Shown piece after piece: positions 1 to 8,917 of a DNA stretch of 64,000 nt; positions within the stretch are counted from its first letter, which is position 1; each line of letters starts with the position of its first letter. A program made the position numbers and the translations under genes. Under the pieces are notes generated by a model. That model had not been told where the DNA came from and searched no databases. It saw nothing but the letters and a program-made list of their open reading frames with translations. Source of the DNA: Ruminococcus flavefaciens (GTDB taxonomy: Bacteria; Bacillota; Clostridia; Oscillospirales; Ruminococcaceae); the NCBI GenBank assembly GCA_015067005.1, contig SVNH01000014.1, positions 27,534 through 91,533 of the forward strand, written 5' to 3'.

Positions 1-980
1 GGAGTTATATTCGGAATCCTTGTTATGTAAAGATGTCCTGATGAAGTATGTTCGTCTGTGTAATGCTTCAAAGTCTCAACGCCGAGCGGAACAAGTACAG
101 AATCATACTTCTCAATTATCTGCTTACGTCTTTTGAGCAAATCAGGATAACGCTTCATCTGAGCAAGTCCCATAGCGGCTGCGACATCGGTCATATTGCA
201 TTTGTACCAAGTTCCGACGATGTCATACTCCCAAGCTCCGAGCTGAGTCTTGGCAAGAGCGTCTTTGCTCTGACCGTGAAGACTGAGAAGCTGTATCCGA
301 TGATATATCTCCTCGTTATCAATTCCTTTTATTGTATTCCATGAAAGTGCGCCGCCTTCGGCGGTGGTGAAATTTTTTACTGCGTGGAAGGAGAATGAAG
401 AAAAGTCCGCAATTGAGCCAGCCATTTTTCCATGCCACTTTGCTCCGAAAGCGTGGGCTGTATCAGCACAGACAGCAATTCTTCCGATAGCTTCTTGTAT
501 CTTGTTTGAAGGCTTGAATAAGTCCTTCTTTGATTCAACGATAGCGAATATCCTGTCATAATCGCACGGGATACCTGCAAGATCAACAGGAATAACAGCC
601 TTCGTCTTTTCTGTTATCGCCTTTTCAAGCGCATCGTAATCCATTTCAAGGCTGTTAGGCTGTACGTCGACAAGTACAAGCTTTGCACCTACATGGCAGA
701 CGACAGAAGCCGATGCGGTATATGTATAGGCAGGAACGATCACTTCATCGCCTTCGCCGATACCAAGAACGCGAAGTGCCATCTCTGCACAGGCAGTTTG
801 AGAATTTAGACAAACAGCGCGGTCAACTCCGACAAACTCCGCTATCTCCCTTTCAAGCTGCTTGGTTCTCGGACCTGTTGTTATCCAACCTGAACGAAGT
901 GCATCGCATACCTCTTGTAATTCTGCTTCGCTTATGTCAGGTGGGCTAAAAGGGATTGATTTCTTCTGTGTTGAACTCAT
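1..980 (-). CDS. DegT/DnrJ/EryC1/StrS family PLP-dependent aminotransferase (C-terminus beyond the window)
   Basis: Minus-strand reading from ATG at 980: MSSTQKKSIPFSPPDISEAELQEVCDALRSGWITTGPRTKQLEREIAEFVGVDRAVCLNSQTACAEMALRVLGIGEGDEVIVPAYTYTASASVV..., typical family N-terminus. Absent from the ORF track because it is open at the window edge. Confidence 0.9.
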   Translation of the reverse strand, partial: MSSTQKKSIPFSPPDISEAELQEVCDALRSGWITTGPRTKQLEREIAEFVGVDRAVCLNSQTACAEMALRVLGIGEGDEVIVPAYTYTASASVVCHVGAKLVLVDVQPNSLEMDYDALEKAITEKTKAVIPVDLAGIPCDYDRIFAIVESKKDLFKPSNKIQEAIGRIAVCADTAHAFGAKWHGKMAGSIADFSSFSFHAVKNFTTAEGGALSWNTIKGIDNEEIYHRIQLLSLHGQSKDALAKTQLGAWEYDIVGTWYKCNMTDVAAAMGLAQMKRYPDLLKRRKQIIEKYDSVLVPLGVETLKHYTDEHTSSGHLYITRIPNIT

Positions 981-1675
981 TAACTTACATCTCCTAATTA
1001 TTATCGGCTCAGAAAAAGCTCTTATCGCCGCATTCTGAATTTATCTTTTTATTCTCCTTCATTACAAGAACAATCTTACCGTTCCTGACTGAAATCGAAT
1101 CAACAAGCCAATATTTATCAAAATTATGTTCATAATTATGTTCATACGAATATATGTCATCTTTAAACTTTAATTTCTTACCGCAGCCCTATTTGAACAG
1201 AGAAAAAGTTGCATACCTCACCAATTCAAACAAATAACACTTCCGTCAATTGTTCAAGTGGCAAAAATAAAAATAAATTTCCATATATGATACTTCATAC
1301 AAATCACGAAAAATGTAGAATGTATCTATTAGACAAGAATTCCATAAAAAATGCTACTTTTTACTGCGAGAACCTTTTTGTCATGTGCGGAAATACATCG
1401 TTCATAATACTTATTTATTCTGTCACTTTATACAATTATTTCACAATAATCAATAAACAAACAGCTTTGATTCCTATGATAAATAGAGACAGAACCACGC
1501 ACTATTAATTATAACTGTTAGTGACAAAAAAAGCAAGCGGAAAAATAGGGCAATTTATAGTTGTTATTGTTTTTTGTCGTTTTTCACAAAATCGTCACAT
1601 TGTTTACTGTCAAAATTGCACGAATAATTCTATTTGAAGTTATATTTACATTTGATATTAATATTAGTATATCGC

Positions 1676-1694
1676 TGGCAGCCAGTGGCTGCCA
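1676..1694 (+). terminator. Hairpin TGGCAGCC-AGT-GGCTGCCA upstream of crcB
   Basis: Perfect 8-bp inverted repeat with 3-nt loop; no strong T-tract. Confidence 0.4.
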
Positions 1695-1720
1695 TATCAT
1701 CTATCATCTTTTAAAAATGT

Positions 1721-1749
1721 TGTAAACGCCTTTGATTTGTGCTATAATG
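1721..1749 (+). promoter_or_regulatory. Sigma-A type promoter for crcB
   Basis: TTGTAA - 17 nt - TATAAT just upstream of the crcB start. Confidence 0.6.
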
Positions 1750-1777
1750 AGAATATCAAATCTGATGAGGTGAGTTC

Positions 1778-2152
1778 ATGACTGATTGTCTGATAGTTGC
1801 TGCCGGAGGTGCGATAGGCGCCGTTTGCAGATTTCTGGTTGGAAAGCTCCCGATAGGCAGCAGCGACGGATTTCCGATAAAAACGTTTATTGTCAATATA
1901 CTTGGCTGCTTTATGATTGGTCTTGTAGCTGCACTTGCATTGAAACAGTTTTCGGATTCTCCCAAACTGATTCTTTTCCTTAAAGCCGGCGTCTGTGGAG
2001 GCTTTACAACGTTCTCGTCATTTGCTCTTGAAACAGGCGGAATGATAGAAAAAGGTTCATATATCACAGCTGCTTCGTATATCATACTGAGTGTTGCAGT
2101 CGGCGTAGCAGCCTTGTTCGCAGCTCAGTACCTCGTTGAAAAAGCATTCTGA
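1778..2152 (+). CDS. crcB: Fluoride efflux transporter CrcB
   Basis: MTDCLIVAAGGAIGAVCRFLVGK...NILGCFMIGL...GVCGGFTTFSSFALE matches CrcB motifs. Confidence 0.92.
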   Translation: MTDCLIVAAGGAIGAVCRFLVGKLPIGSSDGFPIKTFIVNILGCFMIGLVAALALKQFSDSPKLILFLKAGVCGGFTTFSSFALETGGMIEKGSYITAASYIILSVAVGVAALFAAQYLVEKAF

Positions 2153-2167
2153 CCACAGGTGAAAAAT

Positions 2168-2605
2168 ATGAAGATTTTTATAGATGCAGACGGCTGTCCC
2201 GTAGTTGACAATGCCGTCAGGACAGCAAGGCGGTACGGACTTGAATGTACGATAATATGCGATACAGCACACTCTATCCAGCGTGAAGGTGCTGAAACAA
2301 TAATCGTTGATAAAGGCGCGGACAGCGCAGATTTCCGGCTCGTCAACCTTGTAAGTTCCGGAGATATTGCCATTACTCAGGACTACGGACTTGCAGCGAT
2401 GTGTCTGAGCAAGAGGGCAATAGTTCTCAATCAGGACGGTAAGCGCTATACCGAGGAAAACATCTCGGGACTGCTCGAATTCCGTGCAGTCTCAGCTAAG
2501 ATACGCAGAAGCGGCGGACGCACAAAGGGTATGTCCAAACGCACCGCTCAGCAGGATAAGGACTTTGAGAAGGCTCTGACAGAGCTGATAGGAGCAGGAA
2601 TATGA
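2168..2605 (+). CDS. YaiI/YqxD family protein (DUF188)
   Basis: MKIFIDADGCPVVDNAVRTARRYGLECTIICDTAH...ITQDYGLA family signature; start moved to 2168. Confidence 0.9.
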   Translation: MKIFIDADGCPVVDNAVRTARRYGLECTIICDTAHSIQREGAETIIVDKGADSADFRLVNLVSSGDIAITQDYGLAAMCLSKRAIVLNQDGKRYTEENISGLLEFRAVSAKIRRSGGRTKGMSKRTAQQDKDFEKALTELIGAGI

Positions 2606-4167
2606 AGATACTGAATTTACACGGCTTCATGGGTGAAGCAGATAACAAGAATTACAAAGCGCTTTGTGTCCTTTTTCCTGCGGAGGATATAATTTCACCA
2701 AAGCTGAATTATATTGATACTGCGCCGGATAAGATTCTTGAGCAGCTTTCGGATATGGTCGATTCTGACGATTTTATATTTGTGGGACAGAGCCTCGGAG
2801 GCTGGTATGCGGACAAATTAAGCCGCAAATTTAACTTTCCTTGTATTCTCACAAATCCCTGTTATTATCCTCATGAACTGAAGTTAATAACAGAATCAGA
2901 TATGCCTGATGAGTTTGTTGTACAATATTATGAGATGTCAGTTAATGATAAAAACGAACTTGCTTATTCATTTTGCAGCGATGGCGATACAGTAATTCCC
3001 AATAATTTTGACAACTGTAAAAAGCTCTCTTATGAGGCTATTATGGTACATGGAAGTCATAGCACAATTGAAAACATTGTCGACCATTTTTCTAAGTTAT
3101 TGGCGTTTAATTACACTGCGAACGAGGTAGCTGAATTAAAAGAAAAACGGAAAGCAGCTTTTTTACAGGAAAACCCTGAATGGTCTGATAACCGTTTCCT
3201 TGATATCATATTTAATCAGGCAATCATAGAGGCAATGAAAGCTATTTTTGATAAGGAAATGGAACAAACCGAAAGGTCGTTGGAAAAAGCGTTTTTCCCC
3301 GGCGTGACAGACAGTAACAAGGATTCTACATATGACAATGAAAAAGAAAAAATTAAGCGAACACTTAAAAAAATTGAGCAGTATAGATATTCAGAAGGAG
3401 ATAAAATCGAAAAGCTTAGCGGTGAGTTTCCTCAAAAATTTATAAGCCTGAAAAAAGAGGTCGATAAAACTAAGAGTAATTTTGAGAGTAATCATTATAA
3501 TATTTCGCGTCAGAATGTACTCGAAATCAGAACGCTTGCTAAGCTTGAAATATGCGAGAAAATACTTAAAAAACAGATATCAAGTGTGAAAAAAGTTTCA
3601 AATACAAAATTTGAAGATTTGTATATGGAGTATGACAAGCATTATTCTGAGCTGATCGATAACGTTAATAAAATAGATGTTTCTGCTAATAACTATCTTT
3701 CTGCTTTTTTCGATTTATTTAATTTTGAGGACAAGTTCTCGCTGGAGTGGATATATAGCTTTGCTGATTATGCAGTTGAGCACAAAATTGACGAAGAAAC
3801 ATTTGACAGAGGCAAATACCTGTATGCTTCACCTATTGAGACTCCAAATGGCTTATATTGCATGAATAGGTCTTTTTTTCTTAGAGATGAGTATCTTCCG
3901 CTGCTGTTGGAATGTGAGTACGATGTATCAGGATTTGGAAAGGCAATTTATGAGTATACTCTATATGTTGAACTTGTATATGGTTTAAAAAATGCGTATA
4001 TTAGCAGTGAAGCATTAGAGAAGATATCCCGGTCAGAATGGGTCGCTTTTATTAAAAGCAATTACAACTTGCTTGGTGCATTTAACAGAAATAAGGAATG
4101 GACGCCTAAAAAAATAAAAGAGGCGCGTAAAGTCTTTGATAAGTGGGGAATAAACCAGCAGACGTGA
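2602..4167 (+). CDS. YqiA/UPF0227-like alpha/beta hydrolase fused to a long coiled-coil C-terminal region
   Basis: N-terminus LNLHGFMG, nucleophile GQSLGGW, Asp in SDGDTVIP, His in VHGSHSTI; about 330 further residues are Lys/Glu-rich and unrelated to the hydrolase. Overlaps the upstream gene by 4 nt. Confidence 0.75.
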   Translation: MKILNLHGFMGEADNKNYKALCVLFPAEDIISPKLNYIDTAPDKILEQLSDMVDSDDFIFVGQSLGGWYADKLSRKFNFPCILTNPCYYPHELKLITESDMPDEFVVQYYEMSVNDKNELAYSFCSDGDTVIPNNFDNCKKLSYEAIMVHGSHSTIENIVDHFSKLLAFNYTANEVAELKEKRKAAFLQENPEWSDNRFLDIIFNQAIIEAMKAIFDKEMEQTERSLEKAFFPGVTDSNKDSTYDNEKEKIKRTLKKIEQYRYSEGDKIEKLSGEFPQKFISLKKEVDKTKSNFESNHYNISRQNVLEIRTLAKLEICEKILKKQISSVKKVSNTKFEDLYMEYDKHYSELIDNVNKIDVSANNYLSAFFDLFNFEDKFSLEWIYSFADYAVEHKIDEETFDRGKYLYASPIETPNGLYCMNRSFFLRDEYLPLLLECEYDVSGFGKAIYEYTLYVELVYGLKNAYISSEALEKISRSEWVAFIKSNYNLLGAFNRNKEWTPKKIKEARKVFDKWGINQQT

Positions 4168-4183
4168 AATTCCAAAAAAGTGC

Positions 4184-4212
4184 TTGACATTTTTGGAATA
4201 TATTGTTATAAT
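4184..4212 (+). promoter_or_regulatory. Consensus sigma-A promoter
   Basis: TTGACA (4184-4189), 17-nt spacer, TATAAT (4207-4212). Confidence 0.8.
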
Positions 4213-4218
4213 AAACGT

Positions 4219-4367
4219 AGAAAAATTGGAAGCGACATACAGCTTATAAATTATAATGTTTAACTGTAAAAATCAAAAGTTCCCGATTTTTGTTCCATGT
4301 AAAAAATGATATTATGTGATAGAATAGCCTTGAGGTGAATAAAAGCCTCAAGGCTTTTATTTTTTCC
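4219..4367 (+). ncRNA. Candidate small RNA or attenuated leader RNA
   Basis: Lies between a consensus promoter and an intrinsic terminator, with internal hairpin AAAAATC(4268-4274)/GATTTTT(4285-4291); no convincing ORF. Confidence 0.5.
4326..4367 (+). terminator. Rho-independent terminator
   Basis: AGCCTTGAGG-tgaataaaag-CCTCAAGGCT followed by TTTATTTTTT. Confidence 0.85.
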
Positions 4368-4504
4368 TTATCACACGTATGTAGTCCCTGATCAAGACTG
4401 CTATCTACCAACGACGTCACCCGGGGGCGTCATACCATTAGAAAACCACAAATCTCGCAGAGAGATACTCTCTGCATCTTTAATCAAAATCTGGAGGTAT
4501 TTTC

Positions 4505-5650
4505 ATGAAAAATTTATCCGTAAAAAAAGCAATCAAGGAAAATATGTTTACTAAGAGTGAGAACATTAACAAATTCTCCGAACCCCGTGATACTGTTCAC
4601 AAGGGATTCACTCTCGTGACAGGCACAAACAACGACATCAAGCATGATTCCGTAAAAAACATGCTCGTCGATAGCTGCAGCAAAACATCTACTATTTTTA
4701 TCGACACAAGAGAAATGCTTGACTCCAACACGATAGACCTTATATCTTCTCACCCGCTTCTTGACGGAAAGGTGAAAACGATAGACGTTTACAAGGACGG
4801 AATTCCCGTCAATTTGTTTTACGCAGATCCGGAGAAAACCGATGAAGAAAAGGTTATCGATTTATTCGATGTCTGCTCTTCAATCTACAGAAACCCGGAT
4901 CCTGACCACATGGAAATGCTTCACGAAGGTATATCTGTTTACATAGAAAACCTGGATGATTTCACAGACTGTTCCGTATATGAAAAAGCAAGAATCGAAG
5001 AAATGCAGCTACTTGAATTTCTTAGTCAGGCTGTATTATATACGACCAACGATCCGTTTCTTCACGAAGTTCATTATTCAATTGAGCATGATCTTGGCGA
5101 TTGCGGAATGATGAACAATTCGTGGGCGAACATCATCCAGTATCCGGGTCCAGCTTATTATATCAACATAAATTCCGGTTGGAGAGATAGTGCGCTTCCG
5201 ATTGCGGATATGCTCCTTGCATCACTCAGAAACGCCCGCAAGCGCAATCATGACATCCCAATTGATCTCTACGTAAACGATATTGCTGACCTTAACTTCT
5301 CAAGCACCGGCTCAATCAGAAAAATAATTAACGAAAGTGAGTGCTTGAACATAAACGTTATCGGCATATCACGCGATTATTATTCGCCTGCTACGCCGGT
5401 AGGTCAGATCATGGCTTCGGCGGAAAAGCAGTTCTTTCTCTTCCCGACAATTAAGTCAAAGGAATATGTTGATTCAGCTCTTCAGATTAGCAGCGGCGAC
5501 GAATGGCCGTTCATAGATATTCTGTACGGCGATGCTATCCTGAAGGAAATAGTCCATGATTCGCACACCGGCAAGAATGTAGCAACTGTTTGCAGAGGTA
5601 GTCTCAAAAATTATTTTAGCCTCAGAAACTACTTCGGCTTTAATGATTAA
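4505..5650 (+). CDS. HerA/VirD4-like P-loop fold protein with degenerate Walker motifs
   Basis: GFTLVTGTNNDIKHDSVKNMLVDSC in the Walker A position and PIDLYVNDIADLNFSSTGSIRKIINESECLNINVIGISRDY in the Walker B/sensor position; adjacent to a larger ATPase gene. Confidence 0.5.
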   Translation: MKNLSVKKAIKENMFTKSENINKFSEPRDTVHKGFTLVTGTNNDIKHDSVKNMLVDSCSKTSTIFIDTREMLDSNTIDLISSHPLLDGKVKTIDVYKDGIPVNLFYADPEKTDEEKVIDLFDVCSSIYRNPDPDHMEMLHEGISVYIENLDDFTDCSVYEKARIEEMQLLEFLSQAVLYTTNDPFLHEVHYSIEHDLGDCGMMNNSWANIIQYPGPAYYININSGWRDSALPIADMLLASLRNARKRNHDIPIDLYVNDIADLNFSSTGSIRKIINESECLNINVIGISRDYYSPATPVGQIMASAEKQFFLFPTIKSKEYVDSALQISSGDEWPFIDILYGDAILKEIVHDSHTGKNVATVCRGSLKNYFSLRNYFGFND

Positions 5651-5678
5651 TTTTTAAAACAATAAAGGATATGAATTG

Positions 5679-5698
5679 GCGGAGGCTTTTGCCTCCGC
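5679..5698 (+). terminator. Hairpin GCGGAGGC-tttt-GCCTCCGC between the two ATPase genes
   Basis: Perfect 8-bp stem with tetraloop; no long T-tract, so may be only a partial terminator. Confidence 0.5.
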
Positions 5699-5728
5699 TA
5701 TATTAAGTTATATGAAGGAGCGATATAT

Positions 5729-8700
5729 ATGAGATTCATAAGAAGTAAAAACGGCGATTACAGCAATCTGCCGAGAATTCCCGAAGAATCAATCCGTCAG
5801 CCGCTGACAGGCAACAGCGTCCCACAGAATGCCGTTAATTCAGTGCCTGCCACCTCTGAACAGGTTTATGCTCAAATGGGACAACAGATAGGATATCTGG
5901 ATATGTGGGCGAATAATGGCTATACTATGGATTCGTACCATTTCGCCTATGAGGTCGAGACTGAAGAAGGAGCTTTTGTACTGTTTTACGGTGAAAATGG
6001 CGTAAAATATATAGAACGGACAGTAACAAAACGAGAGCAGAACAACCTTAAAGGCGGACTGTCTCACACCAGCAAAATCAAGGACAAGCCCATTGAAATA
6101 TGCGATGCTGTTTTCTTCAAGTATGGAGAAAAATTTATGCGCGAAGATAAGCCCGACAAGCACTATTTCTATGTTTATACGTCGGACGATAATACTAACG
6201 ATCTTTCTATGGTAACTAAGGTTATCGAAAAAGGCGACTTGAATAGTCCGCAATGCAGCCTGATATTTAAACCGGAAATAGTCAGATCTGGACAGGAAAA
6301 ACTATGCAGCGCCTTCTTCCGCGCCGAGATATACCGCGTTTCCAAACGCAGTACAGAGATAATGGTACCAACTCATCCTGGTTGGCATTTTGATGAAAAA
6401 TACGGCTTTGTATTCCTGGACAGAATGAGATACAAGGAACTTCCCGAGACCGAACTGCCTCCTTTCCTTTGTAAAAGAATAGTGGGAACAACTAATAACT
6501 CAGTCAGCAGCGTATATAATAATTTGAAGCCAATGATAGGTCAGTGTTTGCAAAAGAAATTATTATGGAGCGCGAGACTGATTAGTCCACTTCTTATGCC
6601 GCTCTGGAAGCATGGCGTAGTAGTGAGAACTATAATAGCTGCAATCATTGATACTACCGACCAGATGTCAACTTCTGCCGCAATACTTAAAACTGGAGAT
6701 TTCGCTAACTTTGATTCGTTGTCGCTATACTCATCAACTGTGGATATCGACAAAGAAATAGTCGGTGCCCGCGACGGCGTTGCAACATTTATCTGTCCAC
6801 TGACAGCGGCAGAGTCAAAATATAACGCTGCTAAGGTCAATTATATCCGAGATGCAGCGATAGGCGCTAACGGAGCAGATAAGACTGCGAGGGCGCTTAT
6901 CTCGTTGATAGGTCGCTTCATTCCAGCAGACCTGCCGCCAGAATTTGTTCTTCCCATCGACTGTAAGAGAATGGCTACCGATGCAGATGATAACAAGCTT
7001 CGGAACTTCGTGTTGGAGTTCGATGCGGCGTACATATCCTATATTGAGAACCATTTCGATGTTATTGAGAGCTGGATAAGCTCCACAGCAGTGCGTTACA
7101 AGGCAGAGCCTGCTCCAGGAATCGAAAAGAATAAAGACGGCCTTTACATAGCATTGAACGCATTACAGAGTATAATGAAAGGCTGCTTCAATATTGAGCT
7201 TTTTACGGACGACGAGTTCAAGCGTGTTACCGACCTGTTCAAAGAATCCGCGACAGAAATCATCGCTCCCGACTACGTCGTCAGAGACCAGTTCATTACT
7301 GTAACAATTGATATGATAATGGAAAGACTATTCTCGTTTATGGATATAGTTTCCGCCCACAAGAACTATTCCGATGACGGACGCACATTGATCCTTGACC
7401 GAAAAAAGGGATTCCTCAACTTCAAAATTAAGTCTCTTGACAAGATAGCTGAGCGCATCCCGACCGTTAAAGACGGAGCTGAGCTTGCGGGAATACTTAA
7501 GGCTTGCAGTACTATAAAATGTACCGATAACGGCGCTCGTCAGATAACTACTCCCGAGGGACGCTCCGGATTTTACAGCGTTTATCTTTCGGAGCTTGGA
7601 GACGATATACTGCCGATAATCAGGTATATTGACAATATCGAGTTCTTTATGCTGCCGGAAGAAGTCCCTGAGAATTTCATACCGCTGGTATGGTTCAGAG
7701 GACGCTGTGCCGGTATCGTTCTTGACGGTAAAGGATTGCCGAATCCTCATATCAATATCTGCGGATTGTCGGGCATGGGCAAAAATCGAGGTGCTTACCG
7801 CAACGGTGAATGCTTCCTCCGCTTACGTTCCAAGTTCATTTTCATCAATATTAAGGGACCCATAACCGAGGATTCTCTCAAAGATATGGGTTGTCCTACT
7901 GACAAATATGACCTGTTCAATCTCAAGACTGAAGGCTTGCCGTTCGATATATTCAACGTATCGGACTTTAAAGGCAAGAACGCGAAAGTCAGCTACATAT
8001 TGAATATTATATGTGCGGCAGTTAATGGTCTCACCGATAATCAGCTCAACGAGCTTTCCGATTATGTCAACAGCATGGTTGACGATGATACGCAGAGCTT
8101 TTCCCTGCTTGAACTCTTTGAAAAATTTCCCAAGGGCAGAACAATAGCTCTTCAGAAGAAGCTCACTCCGCTGTTCAACATGATGAGAGCTTATACTCCA
8201 AAAGGCGAAAAATACAAGTATCCCTCTTTTCGTGAGTTTATTGACGACCGCAGCAGGATAACTGTTCTGTCTATTGTTCAGAGTAACGTCACGGCGTTGC
8301 GCTGCACTGTCTATGCGCTGTTGCAGTCTTTATTTGAACATCAGATTCTTGACAGCCATACCCGTGTGGTATTGTACGCTGACGAGATGCAAAAATATAC
8401 CTCAGATAGCCCATTTCAGCAGTGGTTCGCTGAAGGCAGGCAGTTTAATATTATGGCTGCTGGAATAACGCAGGAATATCGCAGCAGGGACAACGAGACA
8501 CGAAACTTCACAAGCAACGCTGCAATGGAGCTTTTCTATCCTCCGACTACCGTTTCAGCAGATAAAGTGTTCAAAGCACTGAATACGGAATTCTCAATAG
8601 AGGAGCTTTGTTCCGGAAATCTGGGAGATATTTTCTGTAAGGGATTTTTCTGGAGCAGTGTTGAGAAGCGCCATAAACCTGCTATTCTTTGCGGCAAAAA

Positions 8701-8764
8701 TGACGATGAGGATTTCTCAAAGCTGAAGATACGTCCGAAAGGCTATTACGGTAATGTTCTTTAA
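5729..8764 (+). CDS. Large HerA/FtsK-like ATPase (1011 aa), probable mobilization or replication ATPase of the element
   Basis: Late P-loop-like NICGLSGMGKN; Walker B VVLYADEMQKY; ...FQQWFAEGRQFNIMAAGITQEYRSRDN resembles VirD4/TraG/HerA C-terminal regions. N-terminal half has a GWHFDEKYGFVFL segment reminiscent of DUF927. Confidence 0.55.
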   Translation: MRFIRSKNGDYSNLPRIPEESIRQPLTGNSVPQNAVNSVPATSEQVYAQMGQQIGYLDMWANNGYTMDSYHFAYEVETEEGAFVLFYGENGVKYIERTVTKREQNNLKGGLSHTSKIKDKPIEICDAVFFKYGEKFMREDKPDKHYFYVYTSDDNTNDLSMVTKVIEKGDLNSPQCSLIFKPEIVRSGQEKLCSAFFRAEIYRVSKRSTEIMVPTHPGWHFDEKYGFVFLDRMRYKELPETELPPFLCKRIVGTTNNSVSSVYNNLKPMIGQCLQKKLLWSARLISPLLMPLWKHGVVVRTIIAAIIDTTDQMSTSAAILKTGDFANFDSLSLYSSTVDIDKEIVGARDGVATFICPLTAAESKYNAAKVNYIRDAAIGANGADKTARALISLIGRFIPADLPPEFVLPIDCKRMATDADDNKLRNFVLEFDAAYISYIENHFDVIESWISSTAVRYKAEPAPGIEKNKDGLYIALNALQSIMKGCFNIELFTDDEFKRVTDLFKESATEIIAPDYVVRDQFITVTIDMIMERLFSFMDIVSAHKNYSDDGRTLILDRKKGFLNFKIKSLDKIAERIPTVKDGAELAGILKACSTIKCTDNGARQITTPEGRSGFYSVYLSELGDDILPIIRYIDNIEFFMLPEEVPENFIPLVWFRGRCAGIVLDGKGLPNPHINICGLSGMGKNRGAYRNGECFLRLRSKFIFINIKGPITEDSLKDMGCPTDKYDLFNLKTEGLPFDIFNVSDFKGKNAKVSYILNIICAAVNGLTDNQLNELSDYVNSMVDDDTQSFSLLELFEKFPKGRTIALQKKLTPLFNMMRAYTPKGEKYKYPSFREFIDDRSRITVLSIVQSNVTALRCTVYALLQSLFEHQILDSHTRVVLYADEMQKYTSDSPFQQWFAEGRQFNIMAAGITQEYRSRDNETRNFTSNAAMELFYPPTTVSADKVFKALNTEFSIEELCSGNLGDIFCKGFFWSSVEKRHKPAILCGKNDDEDFSKLKIRPKGYYGNVL

Positions 8765-8778
8765 TATTTATTATTTAT

Positions 8779-8809
8779 GGGACTCTCACGATGAGTCCCT
8801 CTTTTTTTA
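8779..8809 (+). terminator. Rho-independent terminator of the 1011-aa ATPase gene
   Basis: GGGACTC-tcacgat-GAGTCCC followed by TCTTTTTTT. Confidence 0.85.
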
Positions 8810-8821
8810 TTACATAGTGCA

Positions 8822-8874
8822 GAACAGCTCCCCCGGCGTAAAGCCGGAGGCAAAGATGATCTTTGTAGCTGTTC
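8822..8874. ncRNA. Three-way-junction structured element (RNA or DNA)
   Basis: Closing stem GAACAGCT/AGCTGTTC (8 bp), enclosed hairpins CCGGC-gtaaa-GCCGG and CAAAGA-tga-TCTTTG. Confidence 0.45.
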
Positions 8875-8917
8875 CTCCCAAATGGTACTTAGTGTTGATA
8901 TTTGGTATTATCTGTTA

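Noticed and set aside
1209-1508. 99-aa ORF in AT-rich intergenic DNA
   Set aside because: No RBS, no homology, low-complexity composition.
1740-1778. Possible fluoride riboswitch upstream of crcB
   Set aside because: Only TCTGATGAGG resembles part of the motif; the conserved GG..GAUG and pseudoknot segments are not present between promoter and ATG.
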